Assembly (NCBI RefSeq): GCF_001439685.1
Contig: NZ_JYLH01000001.1
Location: forward strand, 434,001-498,000
Direction of reading: 5' to 3'
Length of the DNA stretch: 64,000 nt
Source: Pseudomonas libanensis
GTDB taxonomy: Bacteria > Pseudomonadota > Gammaproteobacteria > Pseudomonadales > Pseudomonadaceae
Shown: positions 19,604-28,079 of the stretch, piece after piece
Position numbering within the stretch: the stretch's first letter is position 1
How the letters are laid out: the number at the start of each line of letters is the position of its first letter
Notes under the pieces: generated by a model
Told to the model about the DNA's origin: nothing
The model's database searches: none
The model's input: only the letters and a program-made list of their open reading frames with translations
Position numbers and translations under genes: made by a program

Positions 19604-20818
19604 TTGCGCGAAATTGTCCTGATCAACATCACAGGTCTTGACCGACCGGGTCTCACCGCGGCCATTACCGGCGTCCTGGCCCAGGGTGGTGTGAACATTC
19701 TCGACATCGGCCAGGCGGTGATCCACGACACCCTGTCGTTCGGAATCCTGGTGGAAATCCCCAGCACCGAGCAGGCCTCGTCGGTACTCAAGGACATCCT
19801 GTTTACGGCCTATAAGCTGGATCAACAGGTGCGTTTCACTCCGGTGTCCGAAGCGGACTACCAGCACTGGGTGGAAGGCCAGGGCAAAAAACGCCATATC
19901 GTCACCCTGTTGACCCGCAAGGTCACGGCCGAGCAGTTGCAACGTGTCAGCTCCATTACCGCGCAGTACGGTTTGAATATCGACCATATCGACCGTCTTT
20001 CGGGTCGCATGCCATTGGATACCCCTGCTGATAAGGGCAAGGGCTGCATCGAGTTCTCCGTGCGCGGCGAGCCGGCGGATGCGCAAGCGCTACGTGCCGA
20101 ATTCCTCAGCGTGGCCCAGGAGCTGAATGTCGATATCGCCTTCCAGGAAGATTCGCTGTTCCGTCGCAACCGTCGCCTGGCGGTGTTCGACATGGACTCC
20201 ACCCTGATCGAAGCCGAAGTCATTGACGAGCTGGCCAAGGCGGCCGGTGTGGGCGAGCAAGTGTCCGCGATTACCGAGCGGGCGATGGCCGGTGAGCTGG
20301 ATTTCCGGGCCAGCTTCAAGGAACGCCTGGTGCTGCTCAAGGGGCTGGACGTGAGCGTGCTGGACTCCATCGGCGCGTCACTGCGCCTGACCGAGGGCGC
20401 CGAGGTTCTGTTCGCCGAACTCAAGCGCCTGGGCTACAAGACCGCCATCCTGTCGGGCGGCTTCACCTACTTCGCCAAGCAGTTGCAGGCGAAGTTGGGT
20501 ATTGACTATGTATTCGCCAACGAGTTGGAAGTGGTGGATGGCAAAGTGACCGGCGTGGCCGTCGAGCCGATTGTCGATGCGCAGCGCAAGGCGGATCTGC
20601 TCAAGGAACTGGCCCACAAGGAAGGCTTGCGCCTGGAGCAGACCATTGCGGTCGGCGACGGCGCCAATGACTTGCCGATGCTGGCGATTGCCGGGTTGGG
20701 CGTGGCGTTCCGTGCCAAGCCGTTGGTCAAGCAATCGGCCAAGCAGGCGATTTCGACCTTGGGGCTGGATGGCGTGCTGTATCTGCTGGGCTTGCGCGAC
20801 CGCGACGGTCAGCTCTGA
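19604..20818 (+). CDS. serB: Phosphoserine phosphatase
   Basis: A 404-residue enzyme that performs the last step of serine synthesis. Two ACT-type regulatory domains fill the N-terminal half (REIVLINITGLDRPGLTAAI, then RHIVTLLTRKVTAEQLQ). The HAD phosphatase follows with the nucleophile motif DMDSTLIEAEVIDE (Asp196, Asp198) and the magnesium motif GDGANDLPM. The start is a TTG at 19604, six bases after GGGGGTG; the same TTG start with MREIVLINITG is typical for pseudomonads. ACT domains suggest feedback by serine. It is convergent with psd across a hairpin. Confidence 0.95.
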   Translation: MREIVLINITGLDRPGLTAAITGVLAQGGVNILDIGQAVIHDTLSFGILVEIPSTEQASSVLKDILFTAYKLDQQVRFTPVSEADYQHWVEGQGKKRHIVTLLTRKVTAEQLQRVSSITAQYGLNIDHIDRLSGRMPLDTPADKGKGCIEFSVRGEPADAQALRAEFLSVAQELNVDIAFQEDSLFRRNRRLAVFDMDSTLIEAEVIDELAKAAGVGEQVSAITERAMAGELDFRASFKERLVLLKGLDVSVLDSIGASLRLTEGAEVLFAELKRLGYKTAILSGGFTYFAKQLQAKLGIDYVFANELEVVDGKVTGVAVEPIVDAQRKADLLKELAHKEGLRLEQTIAVGDGANDLPMLAIAGLGVAFRAKPLVKQSAKQAISTLGLDGVLYLLGLRDRDGQL

Positions 20819-20854
20819 AAAATGTGGGAGGGGGCTTGCCTCCTCCCACATTTT
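20819..20854. terminator. Bidirectional terminator-like REP palindrome between serB and psd
   Basis: ATGTGGGAGG (20822-20831) and CCTCCCACAT (20842-20851) form a 10-bp stem around GGGCTTGCCT, with AAAA before and TTTTG after. It lies between two convergent genes and can end both. The arms are a local REP sequence, so a REP has probably been put to use as a terminator. Confidence 0.7.
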
Positions 20855-20873
20855 GTTCCTCACAGGGTTTGAA

Positions 20874-21734
20874 TCAGGCTTTAGGTGTGGCGATTGCCTG
20901 GCCCATCTGCACTGGCGCACCCGCCAACAACGCTTCGGTCCATTTCACCTGGTCTGGCCCGAACAGCACGATGGCGGTCGAGCCCAGCTTGAAGCGACCC
21001 ATCTCCGCACCTTTTTCCAGGTGAATCGGCGCGCGGGCAGCTTCGTCATAGCGGAAGGTTTTCAGCTCGCGCTTGGGTGGCGTGACCAGGCCGGCCCACA
21101 CTGTTTCAATCGACGCCACGATCATCGCACCCACCAACACCACCGCCATCGGGCCGCGTTCCGTGTCGAACAGGCAGACCGCCCGCTCGTTGCGCGCAAA
21201 CAGCTCCGGCACGTTTTCGGCGGTGGTCTGGTTGACCGAGAAAATCCGTCCTGGCACGTACACCATCTCGCGCAAGGTGCCGGCCAGTGGCATGTGCACG
21301 CGGTGGTAGTCCTTCGGCGACAGATAAATAGTGGCGAAGTCGCCACCCATGAATGGTGCAGCCAGTGCCGCGTCGCCGCCGAGCAATTCCAGCACACTGA
21401 AGCTGTGGCCCTTGGCCTGGAAGATGCGGCCATGCTCGATCGGGCCTACCTGACTGACGGCGCCGTCGGCCGGGCTGAGTACCGCGCCCGGCGTCGGGTC
21501 CAGCGGGCGGGCGTCGTCTTTCAAGGCGCGGGTGAAGAAGGCATTGAAGTGCTCGTAGGCGGTCAGGTCTTCAACCAGGGCCTGGGACATGTCCACTTGG
21601 TAGCGCTTGGCGAACCAGGCGGTGAAGGCGTTTTTGAACCAGCGCACGCGGCACTCGGCAACGCAGCCGGCCAAGCGTGAGAGCAAGTGGTGTGGGAGCA
21701 AATACTGGCTGAGGATAAACAACTGCTTTTTCAT
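20874..21734 (-). CDS. psd: Phosphatidylserine decarboxylase proenzyme
   Basis: A 286-residue membrane-associated enzyme that makes phosphatidylethanolamine. The self-cleavage motif LGST lies at residues 250-253. Ser252 becomes the pyruvoyl group of the small alpha chain. Upstream motifs [23 protein letters not shown] and [15 protein letters not shown] are standard for the bacterial type I family. The N-terminus [17 protein letters not shown] is the usual membrane-binding segment. It is transcribed with rhdA immediately upstream (15-bp gap). Confidence 0.96.
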   Translation of the reverse strand: MKKQLFILSQYLLPHHLLSRLAGCVAECRVRWFKNAFTAWFAKRYQVDMSQALVEDLTAYEHFNAFFTRALKDDARPLDPTPGAVLSPADGAVSQVGPIEHGRIFQAKGHSFSVLELLGGDAALAAPFMGGDFATIYLSPKDYHRVHMPLAGTLREMVYVPGRIFSVNQTTAENVPELFARNERAVCLFDTERGPMAVVLVGAMIVASIETVWAGLVTPPKRELKTFRYDEAARAPIHLEKGAEMGRFKLGSTAIVLFGPDQVKWTEALLAGAPVQMGQAIATPKA

Positions 21735-21749
21735 AACTGTCCTTAAACC

Positions 21750-22565
21750 TTAAATCTCAACGGGGGTGTCGGGGTGGTTGCCCCATTCGCCCCAGGAACC
21801 GGCATAACCTTTGACTCGCGGATATCCGAGCGCCTTGGCCACCAGGTAGGTGAAGCCAGAGCGGTGGTGAGTCTGGCAGTGGGTGATGATTTCTTTATCG
21901 CGGGTCAGCCCGAGGTCTTCGAGGACCTGCGGCATGTCACGGCGGATACGCAGGTTGCGCGCCTTGTCCATGCCCTCGGTCCATTCGAAATTTACCGCGC
22001 CGGGGATGTGACCGCCTTTGGCCGCGAGCACTTTCTCGCCGGAATACTCCAGCGGGCCGCGGGCGTCCCAGATACCCAGATCGGCTGCACCGAGGCGGCT
22101 TTGCAGGTATTCGCGGGTAGCGGTGGGGCCATCGTGCAGCGTGAGGCTGACCGGGCCGCCGACCGGTGCGGGTACATCGGTGGAGAGCGGAAGCTTTTCC
22201 TCGAGCCACGCCAGCAGGCCACCGTCGAGGTAGTGATATTTCGTGTGGCCGATCACGTCGAGCATCCAGATAAAGCGCCCGGCCCAGCCGCCGCCTTCGT
22301 CGTCATAGACCACGTAGGTCGCCTCCGGGGTGTGGCCCAGTTCGCCGAACAGTTTTTCCAGGTCGGCTTGGCTGGGCAGCAGGCCGGGTGCCGGGGGCTG
22401 GCCCAGTTGGGTGCGCTTGGGGTCAACGAAATGCGCGCCGGGGACATGCCCTGCGGCGTAGCGGGCGGCACTGGTGAGGTCCACCACAATCAGGTGTTCG
22501 GCATCAAGGCGGCCAAGCAGAACGCTGGATTCGATCACCAGCGGCAAGCCAGAGAAGTCAGGCAT
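21750..22565 (-). CDS. rhdA: Thiosulfate sulfurtransferase (rhodanese RhdA)
   Basis: A 271-residue tandem-domain rhodanese. The inactive N-terminal domain is followed by a C-terminal domain with the active-site loop CQTHHRS, catalytic Cys230. This loop is that of Azotobacter vinelandii RhdA, including the residue number. It moves sulfane sulfur from thiosulfate to thiophilic acceptors and supports Fe-S protection in that organism. The ATG at 22565 has AGGAG seven bases upstream; an open extension of six codons is ignored. It is probably co-transcribed with psd. Confidence 0.95.
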   Translation of the reverse strand: MPDFSGLPLVIESSVLLGRLDAEHLIVVDLTSAARYAAGHVPGAHFVDPKRTQLGQPPAPGLLPSQADLEKLFGELGHTPEATYVVYDDEGGGWAGRFIWMLDVIGHTKYHYLDGGLLAWLEEKLPLSTDVPAPVGGPVSLTLHDGPTATREYLQSRLGAADLGIWDARGPLEYSGEKVLAAKGGHIPGAVNFEWTEGMDKARNLRIRRDMPQVLEDLGLTRDKEIITHCQTHHRSGFTYLVAKALGYPRVKGYAGSWGEWGNHPDTPVEI

Positions 22566-22622
22566 GTGAGGTCTCCTGGGCACAAATGTTGGCGTTTAAA
22601 GACCGCGATTGTAGCGCAAGCA

Positions 22623-24158
22623 TCAGGTGCTGCGGTTGGTAAAGCTGTGCAAGGCCTTTTCGATGCATTGGGCGGTTTTGCCGAACGCCTGCACGGTGGT
22701 TTCCGAGAACGGGCCGCCGCCCTGGTCCGCGACGATCAGCATCACCACGCGGCCGTTGCAACTCAAAGAGCGCAACAGCAAGTGCTCGCCGGTGAACAAG
22801 CGACGCAGGACCGGCGGCAGCAAAGCCGAGAACTGCGCATGGTTGTCGGGGCTGAGCCGCACCTGTGCGGGTTTTTCCAGCAGGCGTTGCAGCAATGTGC
22901 TGTTAATTACATCCAGGCTCAGGTGCGCGGCGTCCTTGGGCAACCCGTCGGCCTGATGCACGCGCAAGGTACTCAAGGCGCGATCGGCCATGAGCAGCAA
23001 AACCCGCTGCATACCGCTGGCTACCAAGGCGTTCTTGGCGCAGGTGGTCAAGTGCATGGCATTGGCGAAGCGATTTGGCTCGACCAGCAGCTCGGTGCAG
23101 TGCTTGCGCCACACAGCCAGGGACTCGGCGGTGGGCGGCGGCGCCGGCAGCAGACCGCGATGGACCTTCTGCACGTGCCAAGGCCAGATCAGCGACAGCG
23201 CCGGGTGCCAGAGGTCAGGCATCAAGGTAGTGCGGGCGCTGGTCACCGCCTGCTGGTGCACCTGCTGCTGCACGTCACTCAGTGGCGCTTGCAGGTACAG
23301 CGCGGTGAGGTGTTGCCAACGCTCGGTGTGCGGGCAGGTCCAGGATTCCTGGGCCGACATCGCCAGGCCGTTGGCCAGCAACACGGTGTTGGCCGGCTGG
23401 TTCAGCCAGCGGCGCAGGTTGGGCTCGGCATCGAGCAGTTGCTGGTGGCGCAGGGCATCGTCTTCGCGGGCAATGTGCAGCGCCTTGACCAGCAAACGCT
23501 GTTCCGCCAGCAGCAGCTTGTAGCCCTGTGACACCCAGATCGGCAGGTGCCAGGCGTGGGTCAACTCCAGGCAAAGGTCCAGCAAGCGCACGCCGAACAA
23601 CTCTTGCTCGACCTGGCGCGCCGACTGGCCTTTATGGATCACCCGCAGCTCCCATTCCTCCAGGAGCTTGGGGAAGGCGACGGCCATCGGCCACAGCGGT
23701 GACAGAAACAGCAGGCTGCCCCAGTGGATGTCCTGCCACAACCGTGCCAAGCGGCTGCCGAACAAACCGTTGGCTTGCTGGGATGCGTGCTGGCTCACCA
23801 GTAGCAATTGGCGCAACGCAACGGGGATTTCCTGGGCTGGCACCGAGGGCAGGCGTACCAGCAGTTGCTCGGCACGCTCGAGGCCGAGGCGGTTAAGCGC
23901 GACTTCGAGGTTTTCCGCAGGTTCGGCCAGGCTGCCATGGGTTTGACTGTTGGCTTCGCGCATGACGCTGAGCACCAAGGCCGGACTGTCTTGCATCAGC
24001 TCGGCAATATCTCGCACTGAACTGCGACTATCGCGAATGGCCTTGCATACGCGTTCATGGCTGGCCTGGGGCACGGGCAGCAGCACATCGTCCAGGCGCT
24101 TGATCCAAGCGGCGAGGGTGGTGGGTTTTGCATTGGATACGGTCGTTTCGTTTGCCAT
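22623..24158 (-). CDS. HDOD-domain protein
   Basis: A 511-residue cytoplasmic protein. The N-terminal half carries an HDOD signalling domain (LLPVPQASHERVCKAIRD, SVRDIAELMQDSPALVLSVMREAN, then ALNRLGLERAEQLLVRLP). The C-terminal 150 residues resemble a GAF-like sensory module (GMQRVLLLMADRALSTLRVHQADGLP). No HD-GYP catalytic residues are seen, so enzymatic activity is unlikely. It is divergent from motAB across a 166-bp gap that holds the FliA promoter. That placement (PA4955 in P. aeruginosa, from memory) hints at a motility or c-di-GMP link, which is inference. Confidence 0.8.
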   Translation of the reverse strand: MANETTVSNAKPTTLAAWIKRLDDVLLPVPQASHERVCKAIRDSRSSVRDIAELMQDSPALVLSVMREANSQTHGSLAEPAENLEVALNRLGLERAEQLLVRLPSVPAQEIPVALRQLLLVSQHASQQANGLFGSRLARLWQDIHWGSLLFLSPLWPMAVAFPKLLEEWELRVIHKGQSARQVEQELFGVRLLDLCLELTHAWHLPIWVSQGYKLLLAEQRLLVKALHIAREDDALRHQQLLDAEPNLRRWLNQPANTVLLANGLAMSAQESWTCPHTERWQHLTALYLQAPLSDVQQQVHQQAVTSARTTLMPDLWHPALSLIWPWHVQKVHRGLLPAPPPTAESLAVWRKHCTELLVEPNRFANAMHLTTCAKNALVASGMQRVLLLMADRALSTLRVHQADGLPKDAAHLSLDVINSTLLQRLLEKPAQVRLSPDNHAQFSALLPPVLRRLFTGEHLLLRSLSCNGRVVMLIVADQGGGPFSETTVQAFGKTAQCIEKALHSFTNRST

Positions 24159-24230
24159 GATTGGGGCGCGATCATCACTTGCGTTTAATACGCCCGGAAC
24201 GGGCCGAATTGGCTTTTCGCCTTAACGGGC

Positions 24231-24257
24231 TATAGTCTGGCGCAGTTTTGCCGATAA
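24231..24257 (+). promoter_or_regulatory. FliA (sigma-28) flagellar promoter of motAB
   Basis: The -10 element GCCGATAA (24250-24257) is an exact match to the sigma-28 consensus. TATA at 24231-24234 stands for the -35 TAAA, with the canonical 15-bp spacer. Transcription would begin about 60 bp before the motA start. This places the stator genes in the late flagellar class. Confidence 0.85.
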
Positions 24258-24324
24258 GTAGAACAAGAGTTTTGTGCAACACCCAATATGTCCATGAACC
24301 CGACGGCGCAAGTACCCATCTCCT

Positions 24325-25176
24325 ATGGCTAAAATTATCGGCATCATTGTCGTCATCGCAAGTGTGCTCGGAGGGTACGTCCTCTCCCACGGTAAAATCG
24401 CCGCGTTGATTCAACCTTTCGAAGTGCTGATTATCGGCGGCGCGGCGTTTGGCGCATTCTTGCAGGCCAACCCCGGCTACATGACCATGCATGTGATCAA
24501 GAAGTCGCTGGGCATGTTCAGTTCGCGCTTCTCACACACCTTCTATCTGGAGGTGCTGGGGCTGATCTACGAGATCCTCAACAAGAGCCGCCGTGAAGGC
24601 ATGATGGCGATCGAAGGCGATATCGAAGACGCCGCCGCCAGCCCGATTTTCGCCAAGTACCCGGCGGTGCTCAAAGACGAGCGCATGACCGCGTATATCT
24701 GTGATTACCTGCGCATCATGTCCTCCGGCAACATGGCGCCCCACGAGCTGGAAGGCCTGTTCGACATGGAGTTGTTCAGCCTCAAGGAAGAGCTGGAGCA
24801 TCCGTCCCACGCCGTGACCGGCATCGCCGACGGTATGCCGGGTTTTGGTATTGTCGCGGCCGTACTGGGTATCGTGGTGACCATGGCCTCCCTTGGCGAG
24901 GGCGACCAGGCGGCCATCGGCATGCACGTCGGCGCGGCGCTGGTGGGGACCTTCTTCGGTATTCTCGCGGCCTATGGTTTCTTTGGGCCCCTTGCCACAT
25001 CCCTGGCCCACGATGCCAAGGAAGAGGTCAACCTCTATGAAGCGATCAAGGCGTGCCTGGTAGCGTCCGCGTCGGGCATGCCGCCGTCGCTGGCCGTGGA
25101 GTTCGGGCGCAAGGTGCTGTACCCGAAGCATCGCCCAAGTTTCTCCGAGCTGGAACAAGCGGTTCGCGGTCGCTAA
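24325..25176 (+). CDS. motA: Flagellar motor stator protein MotA
   Basis: A 283-residue protein with four membrane helices that forms the proton-driven stator with MotB. The N-terminus KIIGIIVVIASVLGGYVLSHG and the GGAAFGAFLQANPG turn are typical. The cytoplasmic loop includes MSSGNMAPHELEGLFDMEL. The last two helices carry GMPGFGIVAAVLGIVVTMASLG and the GTFFGILAAYGFFGPLA segment with conserved prolines. It is followed by motB after a 3-bp gap. Fluorescent pseudomonads usually also carry motCD elsewhere; none is in this window. Confidence 0.96.
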   Translation: MAKIIGIIVVIASVLGGYVLSHGKIAALIQPFEVLIIGGAAFGAFLQANPGYMTMHVIKKSLGMFSSRFSHTFYLEVLGLIYEILNKSRREGMMAIEGDIEDAAASPIFAKYPAVLKDERMTAYICDYLRIMSSGNMAPHELEGLFDMELFSLKEELEHPSHAVTGIADGMPGFGIVAAVLGIVVTMASLGEGDQAAIGMHVGAALVGTFFGILAAYGFFGPLATSLAHDAKEEVNLYEAIKACLVASASGMPPSLAVEFGRKVLYPKHRPSFSELEQAVRGR

Positions 25177-25179
25177 GCC

Positions 25180-26199
25180 ATGGAAAACAACCAGCCAATC
25201 ATCATCAAGCGCGTCAAGCGCTTCGCTGCGGGGCACCATGGTGGTGCCTGGAAAATCGCCTTCGCAGACTTCGCCACGGCAATGATGGCGTTCTTTCTGG
25301 TGCTGTGGCTGATGTCTACCGCCACGCCGGAGCAGAAGATCGCCATCGCCGGTTACTTCAAAGACCCGATTGGCTTTTCGGAAAGCGGCACGCCCTTCGT
25401 GATCGACCTGGGCGGCTCGCCGCAATTGGCGCCTGAACGCACCATCAACCCGGAAGTGCAGACCGAATCGCCCCAGGAAAAAATCCCGATCGAGCGCGAT
25501 ACGGTTGAAACCATGGCCGAGCAGGTCGAGCAGGAGCGCCTGGAGCTGTTGCTGCAGGAATTGCAGAATAAGGTTGAGGAAAATCCGCAGCTGCTGAAGT
25601 TCAAGGATCAGATTTCCTTCGAGATCACCCCCGAGGGGCTGCGCATCCAGATTACCGACGCCGCCAACCGGCCGATGTTCGACTCCGGCAGCGCGCGCTT
25701 GAAGCCGTACTTTGAAGACATCCTGCTGGCCATGGCGGACACCATCAAGGCGGTGCCGAACAAGATCAGCATCAGCGGCCATACCGATGCCAAGCCTTAC
25801 GCGGGCCAGGGCGACTTCGGCAACTGGGAACTCTCGGCCAACCGCGCCAACGCCGCCCGCCGTGCGCTGGTGGCCGGCAGCTATCCAGACCCGCAAGTGG
25901 CGCGAGTGGTAGGTTTTGCTTCCTCGCAGTTGTTTGATCCCAAGGACCCGTTCAACCCAGTCAACCGCCGCATTGATATCGTGGTACTGACCAAAAAGGC
26001 CCAGCGTGCGATTGAGGGCGACCAGCCGCCGCCACCGACACCGACCCAGGGTGATGGCGCCCCCGGTGAAGTGCCTGCCGACCCGAACGCGCTGCCACCG
26101 GAACAGGTGCCGCTGCCGGCCCATGAGCTGCGGCAGAAGTTGAACCTGTTTGATGATGGCGGGGTGAAGGATCCTACGGTGCCTGCGCCGGGGTCGTAA
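25180..26199 (+). CDS. motB: Flagellar motor stator protein MotB
   Basis: A 339-residue protein with one N-terminal membrane helix and a periplasmic OmpA-like peptidoglycan-binding domain. The helix starts KIAFADFATAMMAFFLVLWLM; Asp30 is the proton-carrying residue. The OmpA motif ISGHTDAKPYAGQGDFGNWELSANRA lies around residues 203-228 and anchors the stator to the wall. The C-terminus is rich in proline (PPPPTPTQGDG). Usual length, start and coupling to motA are all as expected. A strong terminator follows. Confidence 0.96.
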   Translation: MENNQPIIIKRVKRFAAGHHGGAWKIAFADFATAMMAFFLVLWLMSTATPEQKIAIAGYFKDPIGFSESGTPFVIDLGGSPQLAPERTINPEVQTESPQEKIPIERDTVETMAEQVEQERLELLLQELQNKVEENPQLLKFKDQISFEITPEGLRIQITDAANRPMFDSGSARLKPYFEDILLAMADTIKAVPNKISISGHTDAKPYAGQGDFGNWELSANRANAARRALVAGSYPDPQVARVVGFASSQLFDPKDPFNPVNRRIDIVVLTKKAQRAIEGDQPPPPTPTQGDGAPGEVPADPNALPPEQVPLPAHELRQKLNLFDDGGVKDPTVPAPGS

Positions 26200-26213
26200 C
26201 TGACCGCTACAAC

Positions 26214-26255
26214 AGAAACGAAAGCGCCTCGAATCAGTCGGGGCGTTTTCGTTTC
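26214..26255 (+). terminator. Rho-independent terminator of motAB
   Basis: GAAACGAAAGCGCC and GGGCGTTTTCGTTTC form a long stem with few mismatches around TCGAATCAGTC. The T-rich right arm can serve the plus strand. It ends right at the stop of the minus-strand toxin pseudogene and may terminate that too. Confidence 0.85.
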
Positions 26256-26258
26256 AGG

Positions 26259-26653
26259 TCAAAGCGGGAGGTACGCTTTGACGCCGCCGATCACGCCATG
26301 CATATCATCGGCGCACAGGCGGGGCACGAAGTACTCTCGGCCTTTGGAGCGGGTCTTTCTGTGCAGTTTGTCGAGGCGTTCGAAGCTGACCGTGTAAATC
26401 ATGTCGCACTTACCCATAGCTCTTTATAGCCGTCGGACTGAAGTGGGTTGGTGCGTAGCAGATGGTGCCAGTCATGCTGGATTTCTGGCGCGGTGGAGGA
26501 TATTGGCACCACGGTACAGAGCTTGCGATTATGAGTGGCGGTAGGAGATATCACTACGACCTTGCGGATCTTCAGCATTTCGGGAGCAACGAAGCCTCGC
26601 GTGAAGTCGCACAACAGCACATCGCCTTGTTTGGGGTGATAGTAGAGAGCCAA
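26259..26653 (-). pseudogene. PemK/MazF-family toxin gene, disrupted by a frameshift
   Basis: From a TTG at 26653 the frame encodes a PemK/MazF start (ALYYHPKQGDVLLCDFTRGF, KIRKVVVISPTATHNRKLCTVVPISSTAPE). It reaches KELWVSAT and stops at 26399. One base inserted near 26410 restores KELWVKCDMIYTVSFERLDK, a normal MazF-like continuation, and the frame then runs to a TGA at 26259 for a total of 131 residues. So one base is missing, by mutation or sequencing error. If intact it would be an mRNA-cleaving toxin. No antitoxin gene is visible upstream. A hairpin AGCCGCC-CGAA-GGCGGCT lies just before the start. Confidence 0.75.
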
Positions 26654-26675
26654 ATGTTAATTCCCCACAAAAAGC

Positions 26676-26696
26676 AAAGCCGCCCGAAGGCGGCTT
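26676..26696. terminator. Seven-bp GC hairpin upstream of the toxin pseudogene
   Basis: AAGCCGCC-CGAA-GGCGGCTT is a strong stable hairpin with a CGAA tetraloop. On the minus strand it is followed by TGCTTTTTG, so it would end transcripts coming from the right, upstream of the toxin start. If so, the toxin gene needs its own promoter in the short space at 26654-26675 or is silent. Confidence 0.55.
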
Positions 26697-26705
26697 CATT
26701 CGACA

Positions 26706-26793
26706 CGCAGCGGAGCTTGCTTCGCCCCTTCTGCGCCGCTGGATCAACCCCGAAAAGGATCCAGACTCCTGCCAGCTTTTGCTGGTGACGGAG
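26706..26793 (+). ncRNA. Structured RNA region resembling phage C4 antisense RNA
   Basis: Three stems follow each other. CGCAG/CTGCG lies near 26706-26735 and can instead pair as CAGCGG with CCGCTG. CTGGATC (26739-26745) pairs with GATCCAG (26758-26764) around ACCCCGAAAAG. CTCC (26766-26769) pairs with GGAG (26790-26793), enclosing CCAGC-TTTT-GCTGG. The last stem hides the ribosome binding site of a 14-codon frame. The pattern and the motifs CGCCGCTGGAT, CCCCGAAAAGGATCC and GCTGGTGACGGAG recall the C4 immunity RNA family of P1-like phages from memory. No search was possible. Confidence 0.4.
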
Positions 26794-26798
26794 CAATT

Positions 26799-26843
26799 AT
26801 GGGCATCAAGAAAACCGAATACAAGCAGGCTTGTGTTCACTAG
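26799..26843 (+). CDS. Possible 14-codon ORF or remnant behind the structured RNA
   Basis: An ATG at 26799 follows GGAG (26790-26793) at 5 bp and encodes MGIKKTEYKQACVH before a TAG. Good spacing suggests a once-translated frame. In phage immI operons a short leader frame follows the C4 RNA, so this may be a truncated relic. Its bases 26802-26812 are also the left arm of an 11-bp inverted repeat (GGCATCAAGAA) with the right arm at 26862-26872. There is no evidence for a functional peptide. Confidence 0.25.
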   Translation: MGIKKTEYKQACVH

Positions 26844-26939
26844 CCGCCTAGTTGGCTCGAATTCTTGATGCCTACTCCCATTAAATCAATGGACTAGCAG
26901 GATCATCGGCCTGATTTATATGTATCAAGAAATTGACCG

Positions 26940-27971
26940 TCAATAATTGCTCTCAGGCAAGCTCGCAATAATCGACCGATAGCTGTTCATCCGCTGCTGT
27001 TGCACTCGGCCATCTTCCAAGGCCTTGAGCAACGCACAACCCGGCTCGCGGTCGTGCTTGCAGTCGCGGAAGCGGCAGGTACCGATCAGGTCGTTGAATT
27101 CGATGAAGCCTGCTTCCACATCGCTGCGGCTGACGTGGCCGAGGCCGAATTCACGGATGCCCGGGGAGTCGATCAATTCGCCGCCGCCGGGGAAGTGGAA
27201 CAACCGCGCGGTGGTGGTGGTGTGAGTGCCCTGGCCGGACAGCTCCGACAGTGGGCCGACGCGGGTGTCGACTTCCGGCAACAAACTGTTGACCAGCGAG
27301 GACTTGCCCACGCCGGACTGGCCGACAAACACGCTGATGCGCCCGTCCAACTGCTGTTGCAGTTGTTCCATGCCGTTGCCGTGATGGGCCGAGACCTCCA
27401 GCACCGGGTAGCCCAGGGTGCGGTAGACCGCCAGCAACGCATTGAGCGCCGGGGCGTTCTGCTCGTCGATCAGGTCGAATTTGTTCAGCAGCAACAGTGG
27501 GCGGATGCCTGCATGCTCGGCCGCGACCAGGTAGCGGTCGATCAGGTTGGCATGGGGCTCGGGCAGCGGCGCGAACACGATCACGATCATGTCGACGTTG
27601 GCGGCTACCGGCTTGAGCTGGCCACGGCTGTCGGGGCGGCGCAGTTCGGTGCTGCGTGGCAATTGGGCGACGATCACGCCGATGCCCTGATTGCCGGCAC
27701 GCCATACGACTTTGTCGCCGGTGACCAGTGCAGGCAGGTTGGCGCGCAGGTGGCAACGGGATACCGAGCCTGCGAGCTCGCCTTCCAGCGCCTCGACCTC
27801 GACCTGCACACCGAAGTGCGCGATCACCAGGCCGGTTTGTTCTGGGCCCAGGTCGCCGCCCTCGAGTGCTTCCACGGCGGAGGATTCACGTTTGGCGGCG
27901 CGTGCGGCGCGTTCACCTTGAATCTTTTCGATGCGCCAGTTTTGGCGACGATTGAGCTGGCGTTTGGCCAT
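26940..27971 (-). CDS. rsgA: Ribosome small-subunit GTPase RsgA
   Basis: A 343-residue circularly permuted GTPase that tests late 30S assembly. An OB-fold at the N-terminus is followed by the G4 motif LNKFDLID, then G1 [12 protein letters not shown] and G3 [10 protein letters not shown], the permuted order that defines the family. The C-terminal zinc site is [14 protein letters not shown]. The start at 27971 ([18 protein letters not shown]) is the standard basic N-terminus; the frame opens eight codons further upstream. Divergent from orn, as in many gammaproteobacteria. Confidence 0.96.
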   Translation of the reverse strand: MAKRQLNRRQNWRIEKIQGERAARAAKRESSAVEALEGGDLGPEQTGLVIAHFGVQVEVEALEGELAGSVSRCHLRANLPALVTGDKVVWRAGNQGIGVIVAQLPRSTELRRPDSRGQLKPVAANVDMIVIVFAPLPEPHANLIDRYLVAAEHAGIRPLLLLNKFDLIDEQNAPALNALLAVYRTLGYPVLEVSAHHGNGMEQLQQQLDGRISVFVGQSGVGKSSLVNSLLPEVDTRVGPLSELSGQGTHTTTTARLFHFPGGGELIDSPGIREFGLGHVSRSDVEAGFIEFNDLIGTCRFRDCKHDREPGCALLKALEDGRVQQQRMNSYRSIIASLPESNY

Positions 27972-28079
27972 TGGTGTTCCGTGTCGATAATGCAAAGGTT
28001 AGGTAAAACGGTCGCGAGTCTAGCACGCCCCCGCCTGCTAAACTGCCTGGCTACGCCAAGGTGCCAAGAGAATCAAGCC

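Noticed and set aside
24532..26124. A 530-codon minus-strand frame opposite motA/motB
   Set aside because: Shadow of two well-supported genes; rich in His, Gln and Arg with no known motif.
26462..26840. Several 60-108 codon frames on both strands in the motB-rsgA gap
   Set aside because: They cross strong hairpins and the toxin remnant, and their residues fit no family. The frameshifted PemK reading explains the minus strand better.
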